From assembly GCA_015178975.1 (NCBI GenBank), contig WHVD01000035.1, positions 558,001-622,000 on the forward strand: DNA of 64,000 nt, in the 5' to 3' direction. A model generated the notes under the pieces. That model was not told the origin of the DNA, searched no databases, and was given only the letters and a program-made list of their open reading frames with translations. This document shows, in pieces, positions 37,241 through 47,635 of the stretch (the stretch's first letter is position 1; each line of letters begins with the position of its first letter). Made by a program: the position numbers and the translations under genes. The DNA comes from Hysterangium stoloniferum. Its lineage: Eukaryota; Basidiomycota; Agaricomycetes; Hysterangiales; Hysterangiaceae.

Positions 37241-38178
37241 ATGGCCACACTCTACACCCGCTCTGATCTAGTTTTTTTGGCTAAAGTTGCCGAAGCAGCT
37301 AACCGGTTTGAAGGTCGGTCATTTCTAGGGCACACTGCATTAATATTCAACATCTGCACTAGACATGCTCGAGTTCATGGACAAAGTGGCATCACTTGAC
37401 CATGAGGAGGGTTTGACATTCGAGGAGCGGAAGATGTTCTCCAATGCTTTCAAGATAGTCATCACTCAGCTCAGAAATAACTGGAGAGCGGCGAACAGTC
37501 TTGAAGCACGAGAGCTCGCCAAAGAATCCTCGACTGTCTTGAGCCTCATCCAAAGACACAAGGCCACAATCGTGCACGAACTCGAGGACTATTGCCGTCG
37601 TATCTTGGAGCATGTGGAGCGCAAATTTCTCCCCGCCGCTACCACCTCCGAGTCTAAAGTCTTTTATCACAAAACGTCAGTGCCCCTTTTATTGTCCCTC
37701 TCGCCTGCACTTACTAACTAACCGACGGACTTCCCTCCCTAGGAGCGGCGACTACCACCGCTATCTGGCAGCACACGCGACCGGCGAGAAGCGACGAACA
37801 CTCGTCCAGAAATCCTTCGAATCCTACGAGGTGGCCTGGCAGCTCGCGGATTCGCAGCTGACGTCCACAGACCCCACCCGTCTCGGCCTCGGACTGAATT
37901 TTTCCGTGTTCTTTTATGAGCTGCTCGACAGTCCAGATCGGGCCTGCCATCTTGCCAAACACGCCTTTGACACGGCCCTGGAGAGGCTGGATGATATTCC
38001 GGAAGACAGTGCTACTGATTCGATCCGTCTTCTGCATCTGCTGAAGGACAATCTCACCCTGTGGATGGAAGATTCAGAAGCTGCCCGTGCGTCATTTAGT
38101 TGCTTTGATATCGGTCCGAGGAATTCAGATGTTTCTTCCAGCCCATCCGTGTCAAAAAGAGCACCAGGAACAGACTGA
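37241..38178 (+). CDS. Divergent 14-3-3 family protein
   Basis: Model: join(37241..37313, 37363..37675, 37743..38178), 273 aa. 14-3-3 proteins bind phospho-Ser/Thr peptides as dimers. The family pattern is clear: VFLAKVAEAANRFEDMLEFM at the start, FKIVITQLRNNWR, then KVFYHKTSGDYHRYLA, GLGLNFSVFFYELL and LLHLLKDNLTLW. The phosphate-binding residues are kept (K55, R62, R135, Y136, equivalent to K49, R56, R127, Y128 of human zeta), as is N181. Many positions that are nearly invariant elsewhere differ, so this is probably a fast-evolving paralogue and not the housekeeping copy. Introns are 49 and 67 nt and phases agree. The last about 35 residues are Ser-rich and unalignable, and a short further intron there cannot be excluded. 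Confidence 0.87.
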
Positions 38179-38957
38179 CAGTGAATCAGGCGAAGGGACA
38201 GTGGTCATGTAGTTATTCGTCCCTACTGTATTTTTTTCTCATTCCTTCTCTTTAGCATTGGCCACCCGGACCTCAGCATAGAACACATGTACACAAGTAA
38301 TTTGTATCGATAACATTTGTCTAGTTTTGTCCGTGCATAAGCACGAAACAATTAGGTGCTTCTTACATGCCGTAAGCAAAGAGCTCTTGGTAACAATGTG
38401 AATATTTTTACGACGCCATCCCCTACGCCCATAATCCGTCCCACGCAGAATGAGACCATGTGAGATGGTTCATCTAATTGTATTAAGAAGTTCATGTGCT
38501 ATTCAATGAGGGCAGGATAATTTGTGTCATCACGCAGAGTGATAATCATTCAATCACAATATCACTGTCTCACATACGACTGAGGCTATGCACACATGAT
38601 AATTTGTCCACGACCCCTTCCGTTCTCCCGTCCTCCACTTGTTAGGACGTCGAGCACCGCGAAGCCCTGTATCCCAATCGCCTGGTCTGACCCCGATGAT
38701 ACCCTGCACATTCATAAAGGTAAATCTCGTCGGAGACATGCCTATAGTAAGAAGCGGAACATGATTAATTGCAAGCACCCAATCATCTTCGAATGTCCAT
38801 CGTGGGAAAGAAGACACGAGAAAGTATAATTAGCGTGGCCGCCCTGCCCTCCAGATGGTCATCGTTAAAGTCCAGCGGATATTAATTAATGACTATCAGA
38901 GGAACAGCATGATCCCAGCACATCATTAATGATCTCCGTGTTCCTGGAAACTCCAGA
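38179..38957. other. Intergenic region between convergent genes
   Basis: About 780 bp between the 3' ends of the 14-3-3-like gene (+) and the F-box gene (-). I see no gene or strong repeat here. Confidence 0.5.
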
Positions 38958-41265
38958 TTATTGCGCCATCCACGAGATGGGGTCAAATATCTTCCACAAA
39001 GCCTCTATATCATTGTGGCAAGGTCCACATATCTTCTCAATGTTCCGAACCGCTTCCTCCGGCCGTTGAAGCCAATTAATCTCATGGGGCACGCGTTCGT
39101 GTTCGGCACTATGGGGGTACCAACCGAACCTCGAGAGACGGACAACTTGGATCCCCGTCGGAAGGCGCATTCGACGACATAAACGGCCCATGGCAGTCCC
39201 TTCCTCAATGTGAAAGCGACGGGGATCGTCTTCATGGCCACAAGGACAGGATTGATCTAATGACCGTATGGCCACGTCAAGAGCGACAAGGGCGGGCAGC
39301 CTCGGGAAGTATTGAGAATAAAGCGACTAAAACGCCACGGTGTCAGTAAAACGCACATTTTCTAAAATATATACACACAATATCTTTGGCTTCGCCGTGC
39401 ATATATACAGAAAGATGACGCAGCCCTTTCAGCTTGTCAACAATGGCCTTTAGCCTATACACATCTCACATCAGCTGAAAAAAAAAATTGAGAACATGCA
39501 TTGAGACTCACTGATGATATCCTAATGTCCAACCCATGACACTCAAACTGATCAATTTCTCCCTCGTGATCAGAGCCACTAGCATATCTTTACGCATTTT
39601 ATTTGGACGATCGACATCCAGATTCAAAGGAGCACCAGAGTGTCCCTGATGAATGATGGGTGTATTGCACGCGAAAACCCGAAGGTTCACGGCTGCGGAT
39701 ATGACCTCACTGAGAGCACGAACACCGGGTCTGGTACCTGGGACATTCCGGTCGTAAATCATGTCGCGACTTTGGAGATGGAAAATAAGGGAGGTGACGT
39801 TGCACAGGATATGGCCTGTAGGGACGAGAAATTCAAACCGCATCGGTTGCACACCGGTTACTTCAGGATTGTCGACGACAAGTCCGAATCCATGATGGAG
39901 CCCGATATGGGCGATAGGGATATGTGCTACGTCCAGATCGTGTGGCGAGATGAAGTCAATACGGCTCAAGCCGGGAAGGTCCTTTACAATAATGTTAGTG
40001 CTTCATACACATGAACTAGCCCAAACGCGCACCTGTAACATGGAACCTAACGCTTGCTGCGAATCGCATCCTGCTTCTGCAAAATCTGTGTTCATAAATC
40101 GCACGTTCCGAATAGTAGATGCAGTCAAAGAGAGGAGATTCTTGATGTTGACGAGATTTTGTCTTGTGATCCCTCCCCGTATTGTCAGGGATACGAGCCG
40201 CATTGTGTCGGTCGACAGGAGCATATGATCGTTTATGCGCTCAAATAGTTGACCGCAGGTAGCACTGATATCTAGATGCCGAATGGAAGTGATGAGGCGT
40301 AAATGGAGTGTTTCTAGAATAATACGAGGCATCCTAGTTTGTCCCTCGTTCCAGGCCAACGATGAAACGCGGTCGCAGGCTTTAATAATGGCCGCTAGTA
40401 CAGAATACTTCTTTTTTTCGGTGGCTGTCCACGTTGCATTAGCTGTTACAGGATCGGAGCCAAGTAGTAACCATTGAGTCTTCACCGGCGGTGAATAATA
40501 GGTAGGGTGTATTGTTAGTCGTATCGTGTGCTGTCCCAACACAGCCTGCCTGTACATCAAAGTGAAAGCTGGCAGAGAGACATACTCTGTATCGCTGTGT
40601 ATTCGACGAAACCGGAATTGTGTACCGAAATTGCGAGAAGCCAAGGCTAAGTTGCTGATTGATCTGGGGGGGAGGTAACTGATGATTTCCTCAATAATTT
40701 CGCAAGACAACGTTTCAACTATGGGAGCAGGAAAGAAGGGGGCTGCAGCGGTATGGTAGTCGACTGGTGAATCTGTGAATAATTTCACGCCGAGGACGTT
40801 AGGGGATCCATCTATTTCTGGCAATATATCGAAGCCATTTTGAATCTGCTCAAGTGTAGCTGGTCCAGAAGGCAGATCGTTAATGAATAGGGTCTGGGAC
40901 AATCTACCCGGTGTGGCTTCAAGTTCTGTGGAAGGAGTACCTCTCAGGCCCCTGTCATAGGAGTCGTCTGACGTCAGACGTCCAGTGGTTATACGATCGC
41001 TAGAGGATCGGCGTTGATCATCGGAACCCACACCGTCACTACTGAGCCATGCCTTGACGATATCTAAGGGGAGATTAAGAAGGATCAGGGCAATTTGAAT
41101 GGGCACGCCAAAGATCAGAACTATGGGGCCAATAAAAAACAATAGAAGACAACAAGCAACTGTGAGAAGGCCAGCCCCGCAGAAACATATACATAATCCT
41201 AACGAAAAAATCACTAGGGTATTTCTAATACCGTGGATTTTTGAGACGAGGTGGTCGTTGTTCAT
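38958..41265 (-). CDS. F-box/LRR-like protein with N-terminal membrane segments
   Basis: Model: complement(join(38958..39326, 39379..39454, 39512..39981, 40033..41265)), 715 aa. Residues about 17-38 and 40-62 are strongly hydrophobic (LVIFSLGLCICFCGAGLL, then ACCLLLFFIGPIVLIFG) and would form a membrane hairpin or two helices. A Ser/Asp-rich linker follows. An F-box lies at about 183-216 (VETLSCEIIEEIISYLPP..NLALASRNF), and leucine-rich stretches typical of agaricomycete F-box proteins continue to the end, such as LKAIVDKLKGLRHLSVYM and FPRLPALVALDV. The F-box normally binds Skp1 in SCF ubiquitin ligases and the LRR part chooses the target. Introns are 51, 57 and 52 nt. The 76-nt third exon was placed because it alone keeps the phase and adds a leucine-rich stretch. 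Confidence 0.75.
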
Positions 41266-41529
41266 CAGGAGGGGCCGGCGTCTGAGATGGACACATGACA
41301 GCCGGTTGGATAGATTAGAAACTCATCAGTATTTGGTCTGTAGACGTGATGACAAGAGTAAATCAGTATCAGTGAAGATATTGTTGTTGGAATTGTCTGA
41401 ACTTCTAATTAAAAAAGGCACTGGGCGTAAGCCCTTACCTAAAAAATTGGGGAAAAGACGCGCATTAGTAGTCGTTTCTTCAACCGAACGGAGTTTGAAA
41501 AAACAGGTAGGATTAAAGACCAAAAACAT

Positions 41530-41615
41530 TGACCACCGCAGGGATCGAACCTGCAATCTCCTGATTTCGAAGATGCGCATCGTAGTCAGACGCATTGCCA
41601 TTATGCCAGGCGGCC
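41530..41615 (-). tRNA. tRNA-Arg, probable anticodon ACG, with intron
   Basis: The complement folds as a cloverleaf. The acceptor is GGCCGCC/GGTGGTC, the D arm GCAT-AATGGCA-ATGC, the anticodon stem TCTGA/TCAGG and the T arm GCAGG-TTCGATC-CCTGC, with discriminator A. Taking a standard seven-base loop CTACGAA puts a 14-nt intron between positions 37 and 38 and the anticodon at ACG (Arg, CGN codons). A TCG reading would need an eight-base loop, so ACG is preferred, but both are Arg. The + strand copy at 47290 is nearly identical outside the intron. Confidence 0.85.
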
Positions 41616-42438
41616 AACGAAAAAATTGGGGCGCCTTTAATATATTTCATGATTGTAATAAGGGGAGTCTAACCAATTCCGCCAGCAAGATCATCCTCTC
41701 CTGTCATGTAGCTCATGGACCCATCCACAACAAGACAGGTGAGCATAATTGCAGGCACGATGTCTTTCTTACTATAATCTCAGTCATGCACAGCTCACTT
41801 GAGCCACTCACGGTTTTGAAGTCTTGAACCACTAAATTATAAACCCCAATTACCGTACATGGATGAAGCGATGCCATGGCTGGCTTTCTGACTGCCGTAC
41901 GAAATGTGACTGGATCAAAGTGAAGTACTTTATAAAAAATTATTGATGTATTCCTCGCTCAGTCTATTAGCTCATAACATGATGGTTGCACAGGAAGCCA
42001 CAACTTCTTGCAATTGAATACCAATTCCTTATTTCCCATACTGACTCTCGGGAAACATTGCATTTAATGTCACGCCAATTTTTTCAACCATGTGGCCAAT
42101 CCGACTTAGTACTCAGGGTCAAGCCAGGAGGTTGCTATGAATGAACCCACAAGATATTTGTCCTCGCCTAATAATTGCCTTTTAAATTGCGGTATTATTA
42201 GATTCGAAACTTCCCACCCCTTGCGTAATCTATACCAGTGAGCGAGTACATGTCATTTTGAAACTTTTAACACAGCCTTCTTGACAGTCTCTGGACCGTC
42301 TGCTCCGAGTCTCGGTGGTGGGTCACTGGTTACTCTGGTCACCCCTGTCACAACAAGGGGTAATAAGCAGGATTAAATCTGGCCTAATGGAGCGCCTTCC
42401 CATGCTTCTTTGCCATCCACTATAACCCTCTCTTCATC
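41616..42438. other. Intergenic region without recognised gene
   Basis: About 820 bp between the tRNA-Arg and the stand-alone N-domain gene. I see no gene-like frame or strong repeat. Confidence 0.4.
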
Positions 42439-43650
42439 ATGTCAAAAGCTTACAGTAATCTGCCTCCTCAAGCCCCTACCCAACATAACAGCTATCCCCA
42501 ACCCAGTCACGATAGCATGCCTCAAATGCATCCTCCGCATACACCACCTAGCAATGGGTATCATCCTGCCCAATTTGGTACCGGAAATGCTGGTCAAGAT
42601 CCAGTGCAGTTCTATGATTCGTACGTTCTATCTGACGTAGCATCTTTTTCATACCCTAACAATTATTGCCTAGACTTATTGATCAACTGGGCCATCCTTC
42701 ACAAGTCTTGTGTAGAATGTCAGACGCGTTATTCTTTTACCTCGATAAAAATTGCCCCCAGCATCGAAATTCGCAAGTCATTGAGCCAGAGAAAATATTT
42801 TGGCATAGTATCTCCCTTGGCCATGAGGCGGATGTCGTGAGTATCAATGATGATATTTACCAATATTTTTTTTTTCTTTTTTTTTTTGACTTTCACCTTC
42901 AGAGTGAGGCGGTAGTCCAGAATCTTTCTGCACTATATGACCCAGCGGTCATTCCCTATTCTGTGCGTCAGACATTTTAACTGCCTGCCATCTTTCGGGA
43001 AAGGACTCAAAACTTTGCTCTCAAAGTTAAACAGCGCACGGGCACCAGTTCTAGACAGACGTGGCTATCTCCATCTGTGCGTTTTCGAGATACGTGCCAA
43101 CCCTGAAGAATGCCATCCGGTGTGTGCATCCCCTTGCCCCTCAGTAACGACAGGCACCTGAAACACTTTGTGTCTAAACTAGTACTGGAACAAGATCCTG
43201 AATATTTTCAAGCTACTAGATCCGCTGACTAACTTACCATTTCCCACACCAATCCCTCGCACCGCATTTCCCTTTTATCCTAATCCCGACCTCAAGAGGG
43301 TATTTGTGGCGTGGCAAACCAATGCTGTTGTTCATCTGGCCCATCAGCGTACTCAGGCCCAAATCAATCAAATTTCGGCGGCATATCATGTGCCGAATCC
43401 TGCGATGAATATGGGTCTATCGACATATGCTCTTGGTCAATTAGGAGGACAAGGACAAACACCGCTCGCTACGTCAAGCTATCTCTCTCAGATGCACCTT
43501 CAACAATCAACAACTAGTGTTCAATCATTGGAGGTGATGCAAAAGATAGAAGAGGAAAAGAAAAAGACAGCTATGATATCCGCAGGTGCTTCAATTGTGA
43601 CAAGTTTAATGGGAGCAGGAGGAGGGGGAGGCTTTGGATTTGGAAACTAA
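42439..43650 (+). CDS. Stand-alone protein with the array metacaspases' N-terminal domain
   Basis: Model: join(42439..42620, 42674..42836, 42903..42962, 43027..43119, 43183..43650), 321 aa. All phases agree. The N-terminus is Pro/Gln/His-rich (QPSHDSMPQMHPPHTPPSN). A compact domain follows: LIDQLGHPSQVLCRMSDALF, YLDKNCPQHRNSQVIEPEK, SEAVVQNLSALYDPAVIPYS and APVLDRRGYLHLCVFEIRAN. The same blocks sit in front of the metacaspase remnants at 11067-11715, 18565-19072 and 24562-25018. This protein has no caspase domain. Instead it has a helical Gln-rich part (AHQRTQAQINQI) and a tail with a charged helix (IEEEKKKTAMISAGAS) and GAGGGGGFGFGN at the very end. The exon boundaries after 42962 use weaker acceptors. 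Function is unknown. I suggest an adaptor or regulator related to the caspase-like proteins. Confidence 0.6.
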
Positions 43651-43979
43651 TTGATTCCAGGACCATGATACAATCTTTGCTATGTTTGCGGGCCTGTCGT
43701 ATCCCATCTTTGTGTAACACGTCGTGTAGACTTAATTGAGCATGTATTTGGCTACGGCATTATATCCTCGGAGTCCCTTCCATCACTCTTAATACGTGTG
43801 TGACGTGACTCTATTGTGCCCAGCGTGCCTCGGTTTGATACACCCCAAAATACTTATAGTCAAAAACTGTGTTAATTAAGGCACAAAAGCATTGGTGCTT
43901 TATTTTTTTTGCAAAACACTGTGATCTTTCTCATTTCACGCAGTTCAAAGGTTGATTTTTGCATAGATTTTACTGTCAT

Positions 43980-44549
43980 CGGGAACACCCTTCTCTCCAA
44001 AAGATTTTAGGATATCTTATATAAATTCCAATAGACTCTATTGGATCCTTATAAGACTTTAAATTGGTTAAGGATCCAAAAGGTAGGTGGAGGTTAAACT
44101 CCCTTTGTTCTCCACATGTTGGAACAAAGGAGAGTTTAACTCAATTGTGGACCATCTAACAGATTCTATATCATTTTGTAATTCCATCAAATTCAGGAGT
44201 GTGAATGGGATTTTAAATTGATTGATTATGCACATGTTCTATGTGATGTTAAATCCTGCAACCACATCTGGGAGTTTTGTGGATTTTTAATTGGATCATC
44301 CTCTGACAAGTCGCAGAAAAGATAAAGGGATACAGAATCCCACTGGACTATGCAAAATTGAAGGAGTTTATATTTAATGATATGGTTGATGCTTAAAGAA
44401 TCCTATGTACACCTGATTACCCTCCACCTAGCTTTTGGATCCTTAACCAATTTTAAATCTTACAAGGATCCAATAGATATTATTGGAGTTTATATAAGAT
44501 ATGGCTCTACTACGGATCCTAAAATCTTTTGGAGAGAGGGGTTTTCCCG
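43980..44549. mobile_element. MITE-like element with long terminal inverted repeats
   Basis: The left arm 43980-44093 (cgggaacacccttctctcca ... ttggttaaggatccaaaagg) is the imperfect reverse complement of the right arm 44421-44549 (ccttttggatcc-like ... ggagagaggggttttcccgg). The arms are about 115-130 bp and the element is 570 bp with no coding capacity. The right arm carries a small insertion (tggctctactac). A second, smaller inverted repeat lies inside (ttaaactccctttgttc / gaacaaaggagagtttaa, 44094-44142). I could not identify a convincing target duplication. Confidence 0.75.
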
Positions 44550-44746
44550 GTGTAGTACCCAATATGGAACTTGAATGTATTATTTATATTTACTGAATTA
44601 ACTTCAAGCTAAACATCTCCCCTAATTGCACTTTTATGTGATTTAAGATGAGTAAAGTTTAGTACAAAGTTCAGCTCTTGGGGTGGCTGATGGGTCTTAG
44701 GTAACACGTGCTGAAATCACATGCCGCGTTCGCATCTCTCGCGTCA

Positions 44747-47143
44747 ATGTCGACTTTGACGGTCGACCGTGTTTACAGCAACCTCTTAACTCATCTGCAA
44801 CATCCCAGACCTTCCATATCCGTCGAGACCGTAGTCAATACTGTGCCACACTACCTCGCTCGACTTCCACTTCCAAATCCAACCCAACTGACCGCTTATG
44901 TTATTTCTTCCCCATTATGGCGGCCTGTATCCCTCTCCAATTCACGCTCATTAATGACAGCGTATCGAACTGCTTTCCATCTTAAGAGAAATATTATCCA
45001 GGAGGAGGCTGGAGGATGGTTAGGAAGAAGTCCTCAGGCCCTCCTTGCAGAATGGGCGAGCGCTGTGATGAAGGGTGTGAGCAGGGGCGACCCGCAACTG
45101 AGAGTAATTATTCTCGGCGGAATTTTGCAGGGGTTGAATGATTTTATACAAGACGATGTAAAAGTCTGGACCAGGGATAGACTGGAGAGGCAGGTAATCA
45201 TAGCATGCGCGGAGGTAATGGAAGAATTACCAGCTGCAACGGACATTTGGGAAAATGAATTTAATTCGAACACACGTCCTGATAATAATACATCAGATTG
45301 TACGTTTCTATCTATACTCCCAATATCAATGTCTCAAAGTTGTGCAGTAAAGGAAACGATATTTTTGTATTCCGCATACACCATTCTACCGCTTGTCGAT
45401 GATTCAAAGTTTTTGGCGTTAGACATCGATGTATGACTATATTTTCTCTTGATACACATAACTGATTTTCCTCTTGTCCAACCACTCATAGGCACTTACT
45501 CGCCTGACGGAAAGAAATGTAGAGAACACATTTTCTTCCGGCAATTTTTTATCCGGGCTTTCACAGAGTGCCGTGCGGGGTTCCGGTGGACTGATAACTA
45601 TCCCGGTATGAATTCTCCCTGCCCCCAATCTATGTATGGTCACTGATTTTGACAGCAGGAGTCTCCATTAGTCAATTCTCTGAAAACTCTCGATCAAAAT
45701 ATTCTGTACAAGGACGCGGGGTCACTTGCGAAGTTACTTGCCCGATGTCTCTCAGCCATGCCTGATCGAAGTCCTACTGCGGTGCGCTCCGCTTTCCAGG
45801 ATGTTGCTCTGCGAATGGAAGCTGTTACATCGAAGGTGGGAAGGGACTGGAATGCTAGCGCATTGTCAGATATCACATCGGGAGATGGGATAGGTATTTA
45901 TCCTAATGGGACGCTTATTATCACTTCTGACATTATATATGTGCAGAAATCGACTCAAGACAGATATCCACCGACATCTGGAGAGCTTTAAAAACCTTAC
46001 TATTCACCCATTTACTTATTTCTTTATCCATTCTCTCTTCCCTCGTATATCTTAGACCTCTTAAGGCAGGGTCAGAACAACCTTCCTCATCAACAATAGC
46101 TGAATCGATCCTCCGATCGCTCTATAACCAATCATTCATTCTCTCGCAATTTGGGGGGATTGTCTCATCCGCTGATACATTCAAGGAACTCAAGAGGGTA
46201 TTCTACACTGCGTTGGACATCATTGCCGCGGACTCTGACTCACAAGCGTGTGAATCTCTGGTGAACGAATTGGTCTCACACGTACAGGGTGATATATCTA
46301 TTTTCTCTTGAACTATGAAGCGGATATTGACATCGTCACAGATTCAGAGTTAACACCAACCCATCCTTCACGACAAGCGCAGACAGCATTCGTCCTTGCG
46401 GTAATAGAACAGCTTATGAACTTATTGAGTGACCATACTATCAAAGACACTGTAGTGCGATTCTGTACACCGTGCGTACGGAGGGTCATACTGTTCCTCG
46501 TTTACCTCTTACCTGACGCATTCCCAACAGCTATTTAAGTGACCCCAGCCACCGAGAAACATTCGAATCTGCACATTCGGTCATGCTGTCCATCTTTGCT
46601 GCCCACTCCTCACACAATGGCACATCAACAGGAACTGACCAGCCAAATTTAGCAGCAAGGCTTGTTCCTTTCTACGTAGACTGCCTAATTGAGGTGACGA
46701 ACGTCCCGATCCAGTGCTGACGTTCATACTGACCAGCCTATCAGAACGCTGACGACGGCCGCCTGAATGTTTCCCAATTGAGATTGGCATATTCGAGCCT
46801 GGTACGCAGTGCAAGTACCCACCAAGACGACACGCTAGTCTGGCTTTGCGTCAGCGCTTTATTAGCACACATACACGCTTCATCGTCTGCTCGAATGCCT
46901 CTTCATCTCACCTTAGTCTCCATGATATCTAGCGTCCCCCGCTCGTTGCTTCCGCGGGTTCTAGAAGAGGTCCAGAAAATACTCGACAAGGCAGAGGATC
47001 ATCAAAAGGCCGAGTTGAAAAAGGCTATTGTGGATGAGATTATGCACAAGGTTGGGGATCTCGAAAAGCAGACTGTTTTGCAGTGGTGGATTGGGCTGGG
47101 AGCCGAGCCTATAGATGGTAGTTGTGCAGAAAATATTACATGA
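44747..47143 (+). CDS. PEX8: Peroxin 8 (intraperoxisomal import factor)
   Basis: Model: join(44747..45299, 45348..45430, 45492..45605, 45659..45893, 45947..46288, 46342..46471, 46531..46693, 46745..47143), 672 aa, all phases consistent. Pex8 sits on the inner face of the peroxisomal membrane and links the docking and RING subcomplexes during matrix-protein import. The family-like pattern includes RVIILGGILQGLNDF, YSAYTILPLVDDSKFLALDI, FSSGNFLSGLSQSAV, SLYNQSFILSQFGG, FKELKRVFYTALDIIA, FESAHSVMLSIFAAH, PFYVDCLIENADDGRLNVSQ and LRLAYSSLVRSAS, then VLQWWIGLGAE near the end. The whole protein is helical, with no signal peptide. The protein ends ...AENIT, so the PTS1-type tail seen in some fungal Pex8 is absent. 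The start at 44747 was chosen as the first in-frame ATG. Confidence 0.72.
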
Positions 47144-47289
47144 TTTTTTGGCAATAGAAATCAGCTACAGCCACACATCCTTTTATTACATGATACTGTT
47201 TGGCAATAGAAATGAGTGGTGGTCGTAGATTCTTGCACGATACCAAATGGAAGGCTAATAAGAGAGGATTTATAGACATGTCTTTCAGT

Positions 47290-47374
47290 GGCCGCCTGGC
47301 ATAATGGCAGTGCGTCTGACTACGATGCGTTCTTCGAAATCAGGAGATTGCAGGTTCGATCCCTGCGGTGGTCA
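47290..47374 (+). tRNA. tRNA-Arg, probable anticodon ACG, with intron
   Basis: The cloverleaf is the same as the complement of 41530-41615: acceptor GGCCGCC/GGTGGTC, D arm GCAT-AATGGCA-GTGC, anticodon stem TCTGA/TCAGG, T arm GCAGG-TTCGATC-CCTGC. The intron is 13 nt here (one shorter) and contains cgt, which can pair with the ACG anticodon as in many pre-tRNAs. It lies 146 bp downstream of the peroxin 8 stop codon, on the same strand. Confidence 0.86.
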
Positions 47375-47390
47375 TTATTTTTTTCACCTC

Positions 47391-47635
47391 ACACAGGAAC
47401 TTGTTTCCTATAACAATGCAGAAAACAGTTGCATAATGTTATATATAATTTTGTCATAATATTGCAAAGTTATAAGATGCCCATACTAGGTGTTTTGACA
47501 CCTTCCTCTCCTGCGTTCACACAGGCACTTGTTTCCTATTAAAATGCAGAAAACAGTTGCATCATGTCATATATAATAATATCATAATATTGCACAGTTA
47601 TAAGATGTCCATACTTGGTGTTTTGACACCAGTAC
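47391..47635. repeat. Two-copy tandem duplication, 128-bp period
   Basis: The stretch acaggaacttgtttccta through ggtgttttgacacc (about 47391-47507) recurs from 47519 (acaggcacttgtttcctatt...) with about 90% similarity by eye. It begins directly after the tRNA-Arg, and its left flank has a T run that could stop polymerase III (attattttttt at 47374-47384). No coding signal. Confidence 0.75.

Noticed and set aside
44377..44574. 65-codon frame inside the MITE-like element
   Set aside because: It is made almost entirely of the right terminal inverted repeat and has no independent coding signal.
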